Shown here: piece by piece, positions 1 to 7,983 of the stretch
Numbering within the stretch: position 1 is the stretch's first letter
How the letters are laid out: each line of letters begins with the position of its first letter
From: Bacteroides mediterraneensis
GTDB lineage: Bacteria > Bacteroidota > Bacteroidia > Bacteroidales > Bacteroidaceae
NCBI RefSeq assembly: GCF_016900355.1
Contig: NZ_JACJKA010000004.1
Location: 1-64,000, forward strand
Reading direction: 5' to 3'
Length of the DNA: 64,000 nt
Made by a program: the position numbers and the translations under genes
The notes under the pieces: model-generated
Seen by the model: only the letters and a program-made list of their open reading frames with translations
The model's database searches: none
What the model was told of the DNA's origin: nothing

Positions 1-446
1 AAGTGAAACTGACCGGATATCTCTCCGAGAAAAAATATCCTGAGTCATTCAGACTCGTCCGATATTACGACGAAGAGGATGACCGTGAGTTCACTTTCTT
101 GACGAATGCAAAACAACTTTCTGCACTGGATGTCGCCAATCTTTATAAGAAAAGATGGTTAATCGAGCTGTTCTTCAAATGGCTCAAGCAGCATCTCAAG
201 ATAAAGAAATTCTGGGGCACAACAGAGAACGCTGTTCGCATACAAATCAGTGTGGCTATTATCACGTACTGTCTTGTGGCTATTGTCCAACATGATATGA
301 AGTTGAAACGTTCAACCTATGAAGTTTTGCAAATTCTCAGTATATCATTGACTGACAAAACCCACTTGCGTGACCTGTTCGACAAGACTAATTTCAATGA
401 TGTCAAAGATCTAAATGATCCCCTGATTCCGGGGCTTTTTGATTAA
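1..446 (+). CDS. IS4-family transposase, C-terminal part (partial)
   Basis: This is the 3' end of a DDE transposase whose 5' part lies outside the window. The visible 147 residues include Y-K-K-R-W-L-I-E-L-F-F-K-W-L-K, the Y-(2)-R-(3)-E-(6)-K signature of IS4-family enzymes, in which the Glu is the last catalytic acidic residue. The preceding strand-rich segment (FTFLTNAKQLSALDVANLYK) also fits the family. The first two Asp residues of the DDE triad are not visible. A short inverted sequence just after the stop looks like the end of the insertion sequence. The frame is open to the window edge, so nothing suggests that the visible part is broken. Assignment to IS4 is firm; the exact element name is not determined. 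Confidence 0.88.
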   Translation, partial: VKLTGYLSEKKYPESFRLVRYYDEEDDREFTFLTNAKQLSALDVANLYKKRWLIELFFKWLKQHLKIKKFWGTTENAVRIQISVAIITYCLVAIVQHDMKLKRSTYEVLQILSISLTDKTHLRDLFDKTNFNDVKDLNDPLIPGLFD

Positions 447-480
447 TTGTTTAACTCGTCCCATTTTAACGGGACACTAA
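1..480 (+). mobile_element. Right end of an IS4-type insertion sequence
   Basis: The transposase stop is followed within about 35 bases by GTCCC (458-462) and GGGAC (471-475), giving a terminal segment ending near ..AACGGGACACTAA. This is where the terminal inverted repeat of a simple IS should lie. The matching left end is outside the window, so the exact boundary and the target duplication cannot be set. The element lies just upstream of an envelope glycosyltransferase gene. Confidence 0.45.
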
Positions 481-535
481 TGTACCAAAATAAAAAGTTT
501 TTTTACAACAAGGCATGAATGAAACACCCATTCCA

Positions 536-566
536 TTGGTAAAATTAAGAAGAAAACCTACCTTTG
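536..566 (+). promoter_or_regulatory. Promoter of the GT4-kinase-GT32 operon
   Basis: TACCTTTG at 559-566 matches the Bacteroidetes -7 element TAnnTTTG. TTG at 536-538 lies 20 bases upstream, where the -33 element is expected. The first gene starts 27 bases after the -7 box. Confidence 0.7.
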
Positions 567-593
567 TAAACTTCTTAACCAAATACACCCACA

Positions 594-1733
594 ATGAGGA
601 TAGGATTTGACGCCAAACGAGCCGTACAGAACTTTACCGGATTAGGCAACTACAGCCGTTACCTGATTGAAATTCTTTATCGTTTCTATCCAGAAAACGA
701 ATACCTTCTTTATGCACCTCGTATCCGCTCGAATCCCCCATTCAACCGTTTACGCTCCGTATGTCCAGCCCTTCACTGTATTTCTCCCAAGGGAATATGG
801 GAAAAATGTCGCTCAATTTGGCGGTCTATCGGCATCACCTACAATCTGGAGAAGGATCACGTGACTATCTATCATGGCCTGAGCAATGAACTTCCACTCA
901 ATATCCGGAAAGCGTCTCATACCAAAAGCGTAGTAACCATCCACGACTTGATTTTTCTACGCTATCCACAATGCTATCCATTTATTGACCGTCTTATTTA
1001 TACCTATAAATTTCGTAAAGCATGTCAGGATGCAGATGCCATCATCGCCATCAGTCAATGTACCCGGCGAGATATTATCCAGTATTTCGGTATTGACGAA
1101 CGTAAAATCCGGGTAATCTATCAAGGATGCGACGAATCATTTACGCACCCGGCAGAAGAAAGACTTAAAAAAGAAGCCAGAACAAAATACCATCTTCCTG
1201 CCAGATACATATTATGTGTAGGAAGCATAGAAGAAAGGAAAAACGCCTTACTGGCCGTAGAAGCCATGATCGGAGTTCCCGAAGACCTCCATCTCGTCCT
1301 CGTAGGAAAACGTACCCACTACACGAATCAAATTGATGCTTTCATATCCGCGCACCAACTAGAAAAACGTGTACATCTTCTTCATAATGTGACCTTCCAG
1401 TATCTTCCGGCAATCTACCAGCAAGCCGAAATATTTGTGTATCCTTCTCGATTTGAAGGTTTCGGAATTCCTATTATTGAGGCTCTTCACTCAGGTGTAC
1501 CTGTTATTGCTGCTACAGGTTCTTGCTTGGAAGAAGCAGGCGGACCGGATTCTATATATGTCCATCCTGACGACAAAGAAGGAATGAAAGAAGCGATTAA
1601 TACCCTGCTGAATCAACCTGAGAAAAAGCAATATTTAATCGAACAAGGGCTAAAATACGTTACCCGGTTTTCCGAAAAAAAACAGGCCGACGAACTGATA
1701 AGTTTATATTACTCACTCATAGAAGAAAAATAA
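594..1733 (+). CDS. Glycosyltransferase family 4 (GT-B fold)
   Basis: Predicted retaining glycosyltransferase of 379 residues that adds a sugar from a nucleotide donor to a growing envelope oligosaccharide on the cytoplasmic side of the inner membrane. The N-terminal acceptor domain opens with an RIGFDAKR strand and a glycine-rich turn (TGLGNYSR). The C-terminal donor domain carries the GT4 E-x7-E motif FEGFGIPIIEALHSG near residues 297-305 and a preceding VGSIEERKN segment. It is the first gene of a three-gene unit with a lipopolysaccharide-kinase-like gene 2 bases downstream and a GT32 gene after that. This context points to lipooligosaccharide core assembly rather than a secreted polymer. 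Donor and acceptor cannot be read from the sequence. Confidence 0.85.
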   Translation: MRIGFDAKRAVQNFTGLGNYSRYLIEILYRFYPENEYLLYAPRIRSNPPFNRLRSVCPALHCISPKGIWEKCRSIWRSIGITYNLEKDHVTIYHGLSNELPLNIRKASHTKSVVTIHDLIFLRYPQCYPFIDRLIYTYKFRKACQDADAIIAISQCTRRDIIQYFGIDERKIRVIYQGCDESFTHPAEERLKKEARTKYHLPARYILCVGSIEERKNALLAVEAMIGVPEDLHLVLVGKRTHYTNQIDAFISAHQLEKRVHLLHNVTFQYLPAIYQQAEIFVYPSRFEGFGIPIIEALHSGVPVIAATGSCLEEAGGPDSIYVHPDDKEGMKEAINTLLNQPEKKQYLIEQGLKYVTRFSEKKQADELISLYYSLIEEK

Positions 1734-1735
1734 AT

Positions 1736-2491
1736 ATGAAGATAGAAATTTCTCCGGATTATCAATACATGACAAAAGAACTCTTCGATATCCCACGTAT
1801 GTTCGACGAGGAACAGGGAGAGATTGTCTATTCTGGCAGAAACTTAATATGCCGTTTTACCATTCAAGGAATACCGGTCATCGCTAAACGATTCAAGCGA
1901 GTTAATTTTTTCCAACAGATTGCTTACACATTCTTTCGGAGTACCAAGGCCGAAAGGGCTTTTCGCTATGCGAAAATCTTCAGGGAACGAGGTATTGAAA
2001 CACCACATGAAATCGCATTTATAGAAATAAAGGAGCATGGCTTGTTCACTACCGGCTATTTCATTTGCACAGCTTGCCCAGACCCTCCAGCCTTCCCTTA
2101 TCTGGTTCCAAAAGAAGATTATGACAAAGAACTTGCGAAAGACTTGATTACATTTATTATTTCCATGCATCAGAAAGGAATCATACATGGAGACTTGAAT
2201 TTCGGCAATTTCTTATTTCGGAAATCAACATCCCAGACACATTATCAATTTCAGGTAATCGACATCAATCGCTCTGTTTTTTTTGACACTTGTCCACCCA
2301 AAGAAATATGCCTAAAAAATTTGAGTACGCTTACTCACCGAAGAGACTTATTCGAGTTCATGGTCCGGGAATATGCCCGACAAAGGGGATGGAGTGAGGA
2401 AGAAACCCTCGCACATACCACTCATTATCTAGAAAAGTTGGAACAAAAGCATCAACGAAAAGAGAAAATAAAACAATTATTAAAAAAATAA
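1736..2491 (+). CDS. WaaP/Kdo-kinase-like lipopolysaccharide kinase
   Basis: This 251-residue protein has a small protein-kinase-like fold typical of the Kdo/WaaP family, which phosphorylates Kdo or heptose of the lipopolysaccharide inner core. Visible landmarks are a candidate ATP-binding Lys in VIAKRFK (about residue 51), the catalytic loop HGDLNFGNF (151-159) with Asp153 as the likely base, and VIDINR (174-179) in the position of the metal-binding DFG segment. It starts 2 bases after the upstream GT4 stop and is followed by a GT32 gene 7 bases later, so the three are almost surely cotranscribed. The target sugar is inferred from family and context only; an unrelated small-molecule kinase role is less likely. 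Confidence 0.8.
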   Translation: MKIEISPDYQYMTKELFDIPRMFDEEQGEIVYSGRNLICRFTIQGIPVIAKRFKRVNFFQQIAYTFFRSTKAERAFRYAKIFRERGIETPHEIAFIEIKEHGLFTTGYFICTACPDPPAFPYLVPKEDYDKELAKDLITFIISMHQKGIIHGDLNFGNFLFRKSTSQTHYQFQVIDINRSVFFDTCPPKEICLKNLSTLTHRRDLFEFMVREYARQRGWSEEETLAHTTHYLEKLEQKHQRKEKIKQLLKK

Positions 2492-2498
2492 AAGCCTC

Positions 2499-3251
2499 AT
2501 GATACCTAAAATCATTCATTTCTGCTGGTTAAGCGGAGATCCATATCCCAAAAAGATCAGACAATGCATAGACAGTTGGAAAAACGTCATGCCTGATTAC
2601 AAAATAAAACTTTGGAACATGGAAACTTTCGATGTATCAACTGCACCAGTATATGTACAAGAAGCAATCAAAGCGCGCAAATGGGCCTTTGCCGCAGATT
2701 ACATCCGAATGTATGCCCTCTATACAGAAGGAGGCATCTATCTTGACTCTGACGTAAAGATATTAAAAAGATTCGATGACTTTCTGCATTACTCTTTCTT
2801 CTCCAGCTTAGAATATCATCCTAGCCAAATTGAACGAGACGGAACTATGGCTTTTATCGATAAAGATGGAAAGAGAACAGCTGATGTCTATATCTCTGGA
2901 ATCCAAATCCAAGCAGCAGTTATGGGAGCAGAAAAAGGCATACCATTCTTAAAAGATGTTTTAGACTGGTATCAGGACAAACATTTTATTAAAGAAGATG
3001 GCAGTTTAGCGATCGATGTATTATCTCCTTATATTTACGCCCGAGTAGCAGAAAATTATGGCTTTATCTACAAAGATCAGGATCAAGATCTTAACTGCAA
3101 CATGAAAATATTTCGCTCAGAAATTTTCGCAGGGAATAAACATGAGGTCACTCCGGCCTCATATGCCATCCATTATTGTGCCCACAGCTGGAAAAAGAAA
3201 TTAATTCATAAAATCCTACAAACAATTGGCCACTTATTTAGCAGAGGATAA
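2499..3251 (+). CDS. GT32-type glycosyltransferase (capsular/LOS sugar transferase)
   Basis: A 250-residue GT-A enzyme of the glycosyltransferase 32 (OCH1-like, DXD sugar-binding) family. The N-terminus IPKIIHFCWLSGDPYPKKI is the classic family opening, and AADYIRMYALYTEGGIYLDS followed by D-V contains the substrate-binding helix and the metal-binding DSD acidic motif. It probably transfers a hexose to an oligosaccharide on the cytoplasmic face of the inner membrane. It closes the GT4-kinase-GT32 unit; a weak terminator follows, and the next gene is convergent. Members of this family are common in Bacteroidales lipooligosaccharide and capsule loci; the acceptor is unknown. Confidence 0.85.
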   Translation: MIPKIIHFCWLSGDPYPKKIRQCIDSWKNVMPDYKIKLWNMETFDVSTAPVYVQEAIKARKWAFAADYIRMYALYTEGGIYLDSDVKILKRFDDFLHYSFFSSLEYHPSQIERDGTMAFIDKDGKRTADVYISGIQIQAAVMGAEKGIPFLKDVLDWYQDKHFIKEDGSLAIDVLSPYIYARVAENYGFIYKDQDQDLNCNMKIFRSEIFAGNKHEVTPASYAIHYCAHSWKKKLIHKILQTIGHLFSRG

Positions 3252-3252
3252 A

Positions 3253-3275
3253 ATCCTAACTACAAAAGTAAGGAT
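3253..3275. terminator. Weak bidirectional hairpin between convergent genes
   Basis: ATCCTAAC (3253-3260) and GTAAGGAT (3268-3275) pair with one mismatch around a 7-base loop between the GT32 stop and the convergent acyltransferase stop. U-runs are poor, so it is a tentative terminator. Confidence 0.35.
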
Positions 3276-3288
3276 AATATAAATCATT

Positions 3289-4206
3289 CTATAAATTATG
3301 ATTCTTTTCATTGATCCTTTGCTCCCACTCTTCCTTCGTACGTTTCCAGCGATTGTGGCTCCAAAGCCAATAGGCTGGCTCCCGCTGGATCATTTTTTCC
3401 AACATACGTGCGTACATATCGGTCAACTCATAATCCGGATATTCTTTGGGGTGGAGCGTCATCAACCGAAAGGTAGCACGATAATATCCTCTTTTTACCC
3501 GCTCTACATCTACATAATAAAGCGCAGCATCTACCTGCTTCGCAATACGTTCGCAACCTATAAAGAAAGAAGTGTCATGATTCAAGAAGCGAGTCCAGTG
3601 ATTCATATTCTCCCACTTTGGGAGCTGGTCAGAAATGAAACCAATCATCACTCTCTTATCCTGTTTTCTTAATGTCAGGATTCGGCGAAGCGTATCTTTC
3701 ATCAAAATGGATTCTCCTCCAAACTGACCGCGCAAACGTAAAAAAAGCTCATCGAAAGCCTGATTGTAAATGCGATGATAAATCTGTCCCCCATGCATAC
3801 CTGGAATCCAGGCGGTCAAAGAAGCAATGTATTCCCAATTACAATAATGCCCTAAATAAAGAAAACAAAATTTCTTATCATTTTTTTCTAACTCGGCTCG
3901 TACTTCATCTAAATTGGTAAATACCATGCGACGTTTCATCTCTTTTTGAGAGATGGAGAACATCTTTATCACTTCTACCACATAGTCACAGAAAAAATGA
4001 TAGAACTTTCTTTCGATAGCTTTAATCTCCTTTAAGTCCTTATCTGGAAATGACTCTACCAGATTCTTACGGACAATTCTTCCTCTGTAACGAAAGCCAT
4101 AATATAAAGGTATAAACAAAAGATCCGAGAAAAAATAAAGTACGCGCAATGGTAACAGTGAAAACAAGTACCACAAGACAAAAACCAGATAATATGCAAA
4201 TTTCAT
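3289..4206 (-). CDS. LpxL/HtrB-type lysophospholipid acyltransferase
   Basis: Inner-membrane acyltransferase of 305 residues in the lipid A late-acyltransferase family, expected to add a secondary acyl chain to Kdo-lipid A or a related lipid. The N-terminus holds a hydrophobic anchor (about residues 5-35). The catalytic H-x4-D/E motif is His120-Glu125 in GHYCNWEY, and a conserved RIVRKNLVESFPD stretch sits at residues 43-55. It reads divergently from an MsbA-like exporter, the gene that would flip the product, and lies next to core glycosyltransferases. The start is supported by a promoter box 26-33 bases upstream. Ornithine-lipid or other lipid acylation is possible but less suited to the context. 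Confidence 0.86.
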   Translation of the reverse strand: MKFAYYLVFVLWYLFSLLPLRVLYFFSDLLFIPLYYGFRYRGRIVRKNLVESFPDKDLKEIKAIERKFYHFFCDYVVEVIKMFSISQKEMKRRMVFTNLDEVRAELEKNDKKFCFLYLGHYCNWEYIASLTAWIPGMHGGQIYHRIYNQAFDELFLRLRGQFGGESILMKDTLRRILTLRKQDKRVMIGFISDQLPKWENMNHWTRFLNHDTSFFIGCERIAKQVDAALYYVDVERVKRGYYRATFRLMTLHPKEYPDYELTDMYARMLEKMIQREPAYWLWSHNRWKRTKEEWEQRINEKNHNL

Positions 4207-4231
4207 TCCACCTCTTTTTTACAAAACACTG

Positions 4232-4239
4232 CAAAACTA
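4232..4239 (-). promoter_or_regulatory. Promoter -7 element of the acyltransferase gene
   Basis: On the minus strand this reads TAGTTTTG, matching TAnnTTTG, 26 bases before the ATG at 4206. No convincing -33 TTG was seen. Confidence 0.55.
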
Positions 4240-4277
4240 CAAAATTCCTGCTTTTTCAGAAGGTTTATCAGGTTAAA

Positions 4278-4300
4278 CTTGCAGATTTACATTATCTTTG
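4278..4300 (+). promoter_or_regulatory. Promoter of the MsbA-like exporter gene
   Basis: TATCTTTG at 4293-4300 is a consensus -7 element, with TTG at 4278-4280 upstream at somewhat short spacing. It fixes the start of the exporter gene near 4329, because any upstream ATG in frame would precede the transcription start. Confidence 0.65.
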
Positions 4301-4328
4301 CCCATTATTTTTCAAACCCTCAACCAAC

Positions 4329-6167
4329 ATGATGAAAGAATTCTTTCAATTGATGCGGCGCTTTGTTTCACCGTACAAAAAGTTCTTAGGGTGGTCAATA
4401 CTACTGAATGTATTGTCCGCAGTTTTCAATATATTCTCTTTCTCGCTACTGATTCCTATACTAAATATCCTGTTCAAAACCGGAGAGAACAGAAGTGTGT
4501 ATCAATTAATGGAATGGGGCAGCGCTGATTTCAAAGATGTCGCTACCAACAATTTCTATTATTATACAACCCAGCTGATTGACAGCTTTGGGCCCGCTAC
4601 CACCTTGCTTTTTCTCGGATTGTTCCTTGCCGGAATGACTTTACTAAAAACAGCTTGCTATTTTGGTTCCTCTGCCATCATGATTCCACTCCGGACCGGT
4701 GTGGTAAGAGACATCCGTATTTTAGTCTATAAAAAAGTGGTATCCCTTCCTCTAGGATTCTTCTCGGAAGAACGCAAAGGAGACATCATCGCCCGCATGA
4801 GTGGAGACGTGAACGAAGTGGAAACCTCCATTACCAGTTCATTAGACATGTTGCTGAAAAATCCTATTCTGATCATCTCTTATTTCGCCACTCTCATTGT
4901 TACCAGTTGGCAATTAACGTTGTTTACCATTCTGGTCCTGCCTACCATGGGATGGGTAATGGGGAAAGTAGGACGAGCCTTAAAACGTCAATCACTGGAT
5001 GCACAGAACCGATGGAGTGATACCATGTCTCAATTGGAAGAGACATTAGGAGGGTTGCGTATCATCAAAGCCTTCATCGCAGAAAAGAAAATGACATCAC
5101 GGTTTGAGAAATGCTGTAACGATTATCGTGATGCCGTAAATAAAGTCGCTATTCGCCAATCATCGGCGCATCCGATGAGTGAGTTTTTAGGAACAATACT
5201 GATTGTAGCCGTACTTTGGTTCGGTGGGTCTTTGATTCTGTCCAATCATTCTTCCATCAATGCATCTACTTTCATTTTTTATATGGTCATCCTGTACAGT
5301 GTGATTAATCCTTTGAAAGAATTTTCAAAGGCCAGCTACAACATACCTCGAGGACTGGCTTCCATGGAGCGCATCGACAAAATTTTAAAAGCCCAAAATA
5401 CCATTCAAGACCCCATCCATCCGCAACCGCTGAATAAGGTCAAGGACAAGATTGAATTCAAAGATATTTCATTCAGTTATGACGGAAAGAAAGAAGTCTT
5501 AAAGCATATCAACCTGACCATTGAAAAAGGCAAGACTGTGGCTTTGGTCGGACAATCTGGTTCCGGAAAATCAACTCTCGTAGATTTATTACCGCGCTAC
5601 CACGACGTGCAGCAAGGAGAAATTACCATCGACGGTACCAATATCAAGGATGTGGCCATTCATGATTTACGCAGTTTGATTGGGAACGTGAACCAAGAGG
5701 CTATTCTTTTCAACGATACGTTCTTTAATAACATCGCTTTTGGAGTAGAAGGGGCTACCATGGAACAGGTCATTGAAGCGGCCAAAATTGCCAATGCACA
5801 CGATTTTATCATGGAAAAACCAGAAGGATACAACACAAACATCGGTGACCGGGGAAGCAAGCTTTCCGGTGGGCAACGCCAACGTATCAGTATCGCACGG
5901 GCTATCTTAAAGAACCCACCGATTCTGATTCTGGACGAAGCAACCTCCGCCCTTGATACTGAATCAGAACGTCTGGTACAAGAGGCGCTGGAAAGACTGA
6001 TGAAAACACGTACAACCATCGCAATCGCACACCGTCTCTCTACCATCAAGAATGCAGACGAGATATGTGTACTCTATGAAGGAGAAATTGTAGAACGAGG
6101 AACCCACGATGAACTCATCCAAAAAAATGGGTATTACAAACGACTTCATGACATGCAGTCATTATAA
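4329..6167 (+). CDS. MsbA-like ABC transporter, fused permease and ATPase
   Basis: A 612-residue half-transporter that dimerises to flip lipid-linked substrates, probably lipid A-core, across the inner membrane using ATP. The first ~320 residues form a six-helix exporter membrane domain. The C-terminal ATPase shows Walker A GQSGSGKST, signature LSGGQRQR, Walker B ILILDEATS and the switch His in IAIAHRLST. The reading frame is open upstream to 4149, but the promoter at 4293-4300 and the lack of conserved character in those 60 residues favour the ATG at 4329 (a second Met follows directly). It is divergent from a lipid A acyltransferase-like gene and convergent with a GT9 gene, consistent with lipooligosaccharide export. 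Other lipids cannot be excluded. Confidence 0.88.
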   Translation: MMKEFFQLMRRFVSPYKKFLGWSILLNVLSAVFNIFSFSLLIPILNILFKTGENRSVYQLMEWGSADFKDVATNNFYYYTTQLIDSFGPATTLLFLGLFLAGMTLLKTACYFGSSAIMIPLRTGVVRDIRILVYKKVVSLPLGFFSEERKGDIIARMSGDVNEVETSITSSLDMLLKNPILIISYFATLIVTSWQLTLFTILVLPTMGWVMGKVGRALKRQSLDAQNRWSDTMSQLEETLGGLRIIKAFIAEKKMTSRFEKCCNDYRDAVNKVAIRQSSAHPMSEFLGTILIVAVLWFGGSLILSNHSSINASTFIFYMVILYSVINPLKEFSKASYNIPRGLASMERIDKILKAQNTIQDPIHPQPLNKVKDKIEFKDISFSYDGKKEVLKHINLTIEKGKTVALVGQSGSGKSTLVDLLPRYHDVQQGEITIDGTNIKDVAIHDLRSLIGNVNQEAILFNDTFFNNIAFGVEGATMEQVIEAAKIANAHDFIMEKPEGYNTNIGDRGSKLSGGQRQRISIARAILKNPPILILDEATSALDTESERLVQEALERLMKTRTTIAIAHRLSTIKNADEICVLYEGEIVERGTHDELIQKNGYYKRLHDMQSL

Positions 6168-6172
6168 GACAT

Positions 6173-6204
6173 AAGTGGAGGGCCTTATAAAAGGCTCTCC
6201 ACTT
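6173..6204. terminator. Bidirectional terminator between the exporter and GT9 genes
   Basis: A 14-bp stem (6173-6186 with 6191-6204, one G-U pair) with a 4-base loop sits between convergent genes. The GT9 stop codon at 6185-6187 lies inside the hairpin. Confidence 0.6.
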
Positions 6205-7216
6205 TCTGTATGATCTGACGAGGAGTAATCTGATTCAAACATGCATAGTCCCCTCTCAGGCAAGGTTTATTTCCAAAAATAGAACAAGGCCTACAAGGTA
6301 AGTTCACTTGTATGGCATTGGCTTCGCTTTGTCCCCATCCCATAAAACCGGCATAAGGATGGGTAGCTCCCCAAATAGACACCACGGGAATGCCTGTCAA
6401 GGAAGCCAGATGCATATTGCCGGAGTCCATGGCAATCATGACATCCAAATGACTCATCAAAGCCAATTCCTGCGACATCTTAAATTTCCCAGCCACAGAA
6501 ATCACATGAAGATAAGTCTCTTCCCATTTACTCAACAAAGCGACTTCTTCCTTTCCACCTCCAAAAAGAAATAAAGTGACATTTTCTTTCTTTGAGAGTG
6601 CTTGTACAACCTGCTCCTGAAGAGCTATCGGATAAATCTTTCCTTTATGGGCCGCAAACGGAGCCAGCCCAATCCATCGGTCATTTTCACCTTTATATCC
6701 CACTTCTTGACGAAGGGAATCAATATTTCCTTTTCGCACTCCATAAAGAGAGTGGAAAGAAATCGGGAATGAAAAACCTAATTTTTGAAAGACACGTATG
6801 TAACGGGTAAAAGAGGTAGTCTGAGGCACCAATATCTTATGCTTCTGAGAAACCAGTTCCTTTCTTTTACTTCTCTCCTTGTCTATACAAGCTACTTTCA
6901 CTCCACTTGTCTGAAAACACAAAGAAAGGAATCTGCTGCGCAACACTCCATGCAGATCGGCCACAAAATCAAAATGCTCACGGCGGAGAAGAAGGAACAA
7001 ACGAAATAATCCTTTGACTCCTGCATATTCTTTCTTCACATCGACTCCTCTAAACGAAAGATTGGAAAGAGCATTTGCAAATAATGCAGCCATATGAGGC
7101 CGACTTAACACCACAATCTGATGTTGAGGGAAAGCTTGTGCAAAAGAATACAACACTGGGACTGTCATTGCTACATCCCCCAGTGCTGAAAAACGGATGA
7201 CCAGAATCCTTGCCAT
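6185..7216 (-). CDS. Glycosyltransferase family 9 (heptosyltransferase-like)
   Basis: A 343-residue GT-B protein of the ADP-heptose:LPS heptosyltransferase family, acting on lipooligosaccharide core in the cytoplasm. The N-terminal RFSALGDVAMTVPVL segment is the family acceptor-side signature, and MDSGNMHLASLTGIPVVSIW near residue 265 is the donor-binding motif. A small cysteine cluster near the C-terminus (LPCRPCSIFGNKPCLRGDYACL) is typical of Bacteroidetes members. It follows the DUF4254 gene by 17 bases and is probably cotranscribed with it. The donor may not be heptose in this lineage; the family call is safe, the sugar is not. Confidence 0.87.
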   Translation of the reverse strand: MARILVIRFSALGDVAMTVPVLYSFAQAFPQHQIVVLSRPHMAALFANALSNLSFRGVDVKKEYAGVKGLFRLFLLLRREHFDFVADLHGVLRSRFLSLCFQTSGVKVACIDKERSKRKELVSQKHKILVPQTTSFTRYIRVFQKLGFSFPISFHSLYGVRKGNIDSLRQEVGYKGENDRWIGLAPFAAHKGKIYPIALQEQVVQALSKKENVTLFLFGGGKEEVALLSKWEETYLHVISVAGKFKMSQELALMSHLDVMIAMDSGNMHLASLTGIPVVSIWGATHPYAGFMGWGQSEANAIQVNLPCRPCSIFGNKPCLRGDYACLNQITPRQIIQKVESLL

Positions 7217-7233
7217 AATTTCAAGGAAATGGA

Positions 7234-7839
7234 TTATTTCTTACCATATAATACCGGATTCAAAGCCGGATCGTTGTACATCTTCATCTGTTTGTACACC
7301 TTCATGTATTTACGCCCCGCCTCAATGTCAGCAAGCAACTGGTCAATAGCCAACGATAAGTCTTTCTGCTGTTCCAGCAAGACTGCCAGTTTGGCTTCAC
7401 ACTGTTTGTGATGCGCTTCATCCGTATCTGTACGTTCGACTTCTTTACGCATATGATAAATTTTCAATGCCAGAATCGATAAACGGTCAATAGCCCATGC
7501 CGGACTTTCCGTATTAATGGTCGCATCTGCCAACGGCATCACATTCTTATACTTATCCAAGAAATAGCTGTCAATCAACTCTACTAAATCCGTACGGTCC
7601 TGATTCGACTTGTCGATTCTACGTTTTAGCACCAATGCTTCCGACGGATCAATATGCGGATCACGAATAATATCTTCAAAATGCCATTGTACAGTATCAA
7701 TCCAGTTCTTCAGATATAAATAATATTCTATGCTTTTCACGGGATAAGGATTATGAATCGGAGCATCCACATTGTCCGTCTTATGATAATCATTGATAGC
7801 CTGTTCGAAAATAGGACGGCATAATTCTGTAAAAGTCAT
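7234..7839 (-). CDS. DUF4254 protein
   Basis: A 201-residue soluble, mostly helical protein without signal peptide, matching what I recall of the DUF4254 family, which in Bacteroidetes is often found beside GT9 genes. Function is not known. The frame is open to 7878, but a promoter -7 box lies at 7876-7883, so the ATG at 7839 (protein beginning MTFTELCRPIF) is chosen, giving a leader of about 30 bases. It is the first gene of a two-gene unit with the GT9 gene, so a supporting role in core oligosaccharide synthesis is inferred from position only. Confidence 0.78.
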   Translation of the reverse strand: MTFTELCRPIFEQAINDYHKTDNVDAPIHNPYPVKSIEYYLYLKNWIDTVQWHFEDIIRDPHIDPSEALVLKRRIDKSNQDRTDLVELIDSYFLDKYKNVMPLADATINTESPAWAIDRLSILALKIYHMRKEVERTDTDEAHHKQCEAKLAVLLEQQKDLSLAIDQLLADIEAGRKYMKVYKQMKMYNDPALNPVLYGKK

Positions 7840-7875
7840 AACCACAAATTTAAAACGGTAAATAATAATGAAAAA

Positions 7876-7906
7876 CAAAAATAATGATTGTTTCCTTAAT
7901 AACCAA
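7876..7906 (-). promoter_or_regulatory. Promoter of the DUF4254-GT9 operon
   Basis: On the minus strand TATTTTTG lies at 7883-7876 and TTG at 7906-7904, with a 20-base spacing. This pair settles the DUF4254 start at 7839. Confidence 0.65.
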
Positions 7907-7951
7907 CTGATAGACGTCCAAAATTATGGAATGAAAAGTCAAGGAAAATAC

Positions 7952-7959
7952 TATCTTTG
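7952..7959 (+). promoter_or_regulatory. Promoter -7 element of pdxB
   Basis: TATCTTTG, a consensus -7 element, ends 24 bases before the ATG at 7984. It forms a divergent promoter pair with the DUF4254 promoter. Confidence 0.65.
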
Positions 7960-7983
7960 CAACTCTGCAAAATCAACACAAAA

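Noticed and set aside
4149-4328. 60-codon extension of the MsbA-like gene
   Set aside because: It overlaps the divergent acyltransferase gene and precedes the promoter at 4293-4300.
7844-7851. Second -7-like box just before the DUF4254 ATG
   Set aside because: It is only 5 bases from the start codon and would give a leaderless message; the box at 7876-7883 with a proper TTG is better.
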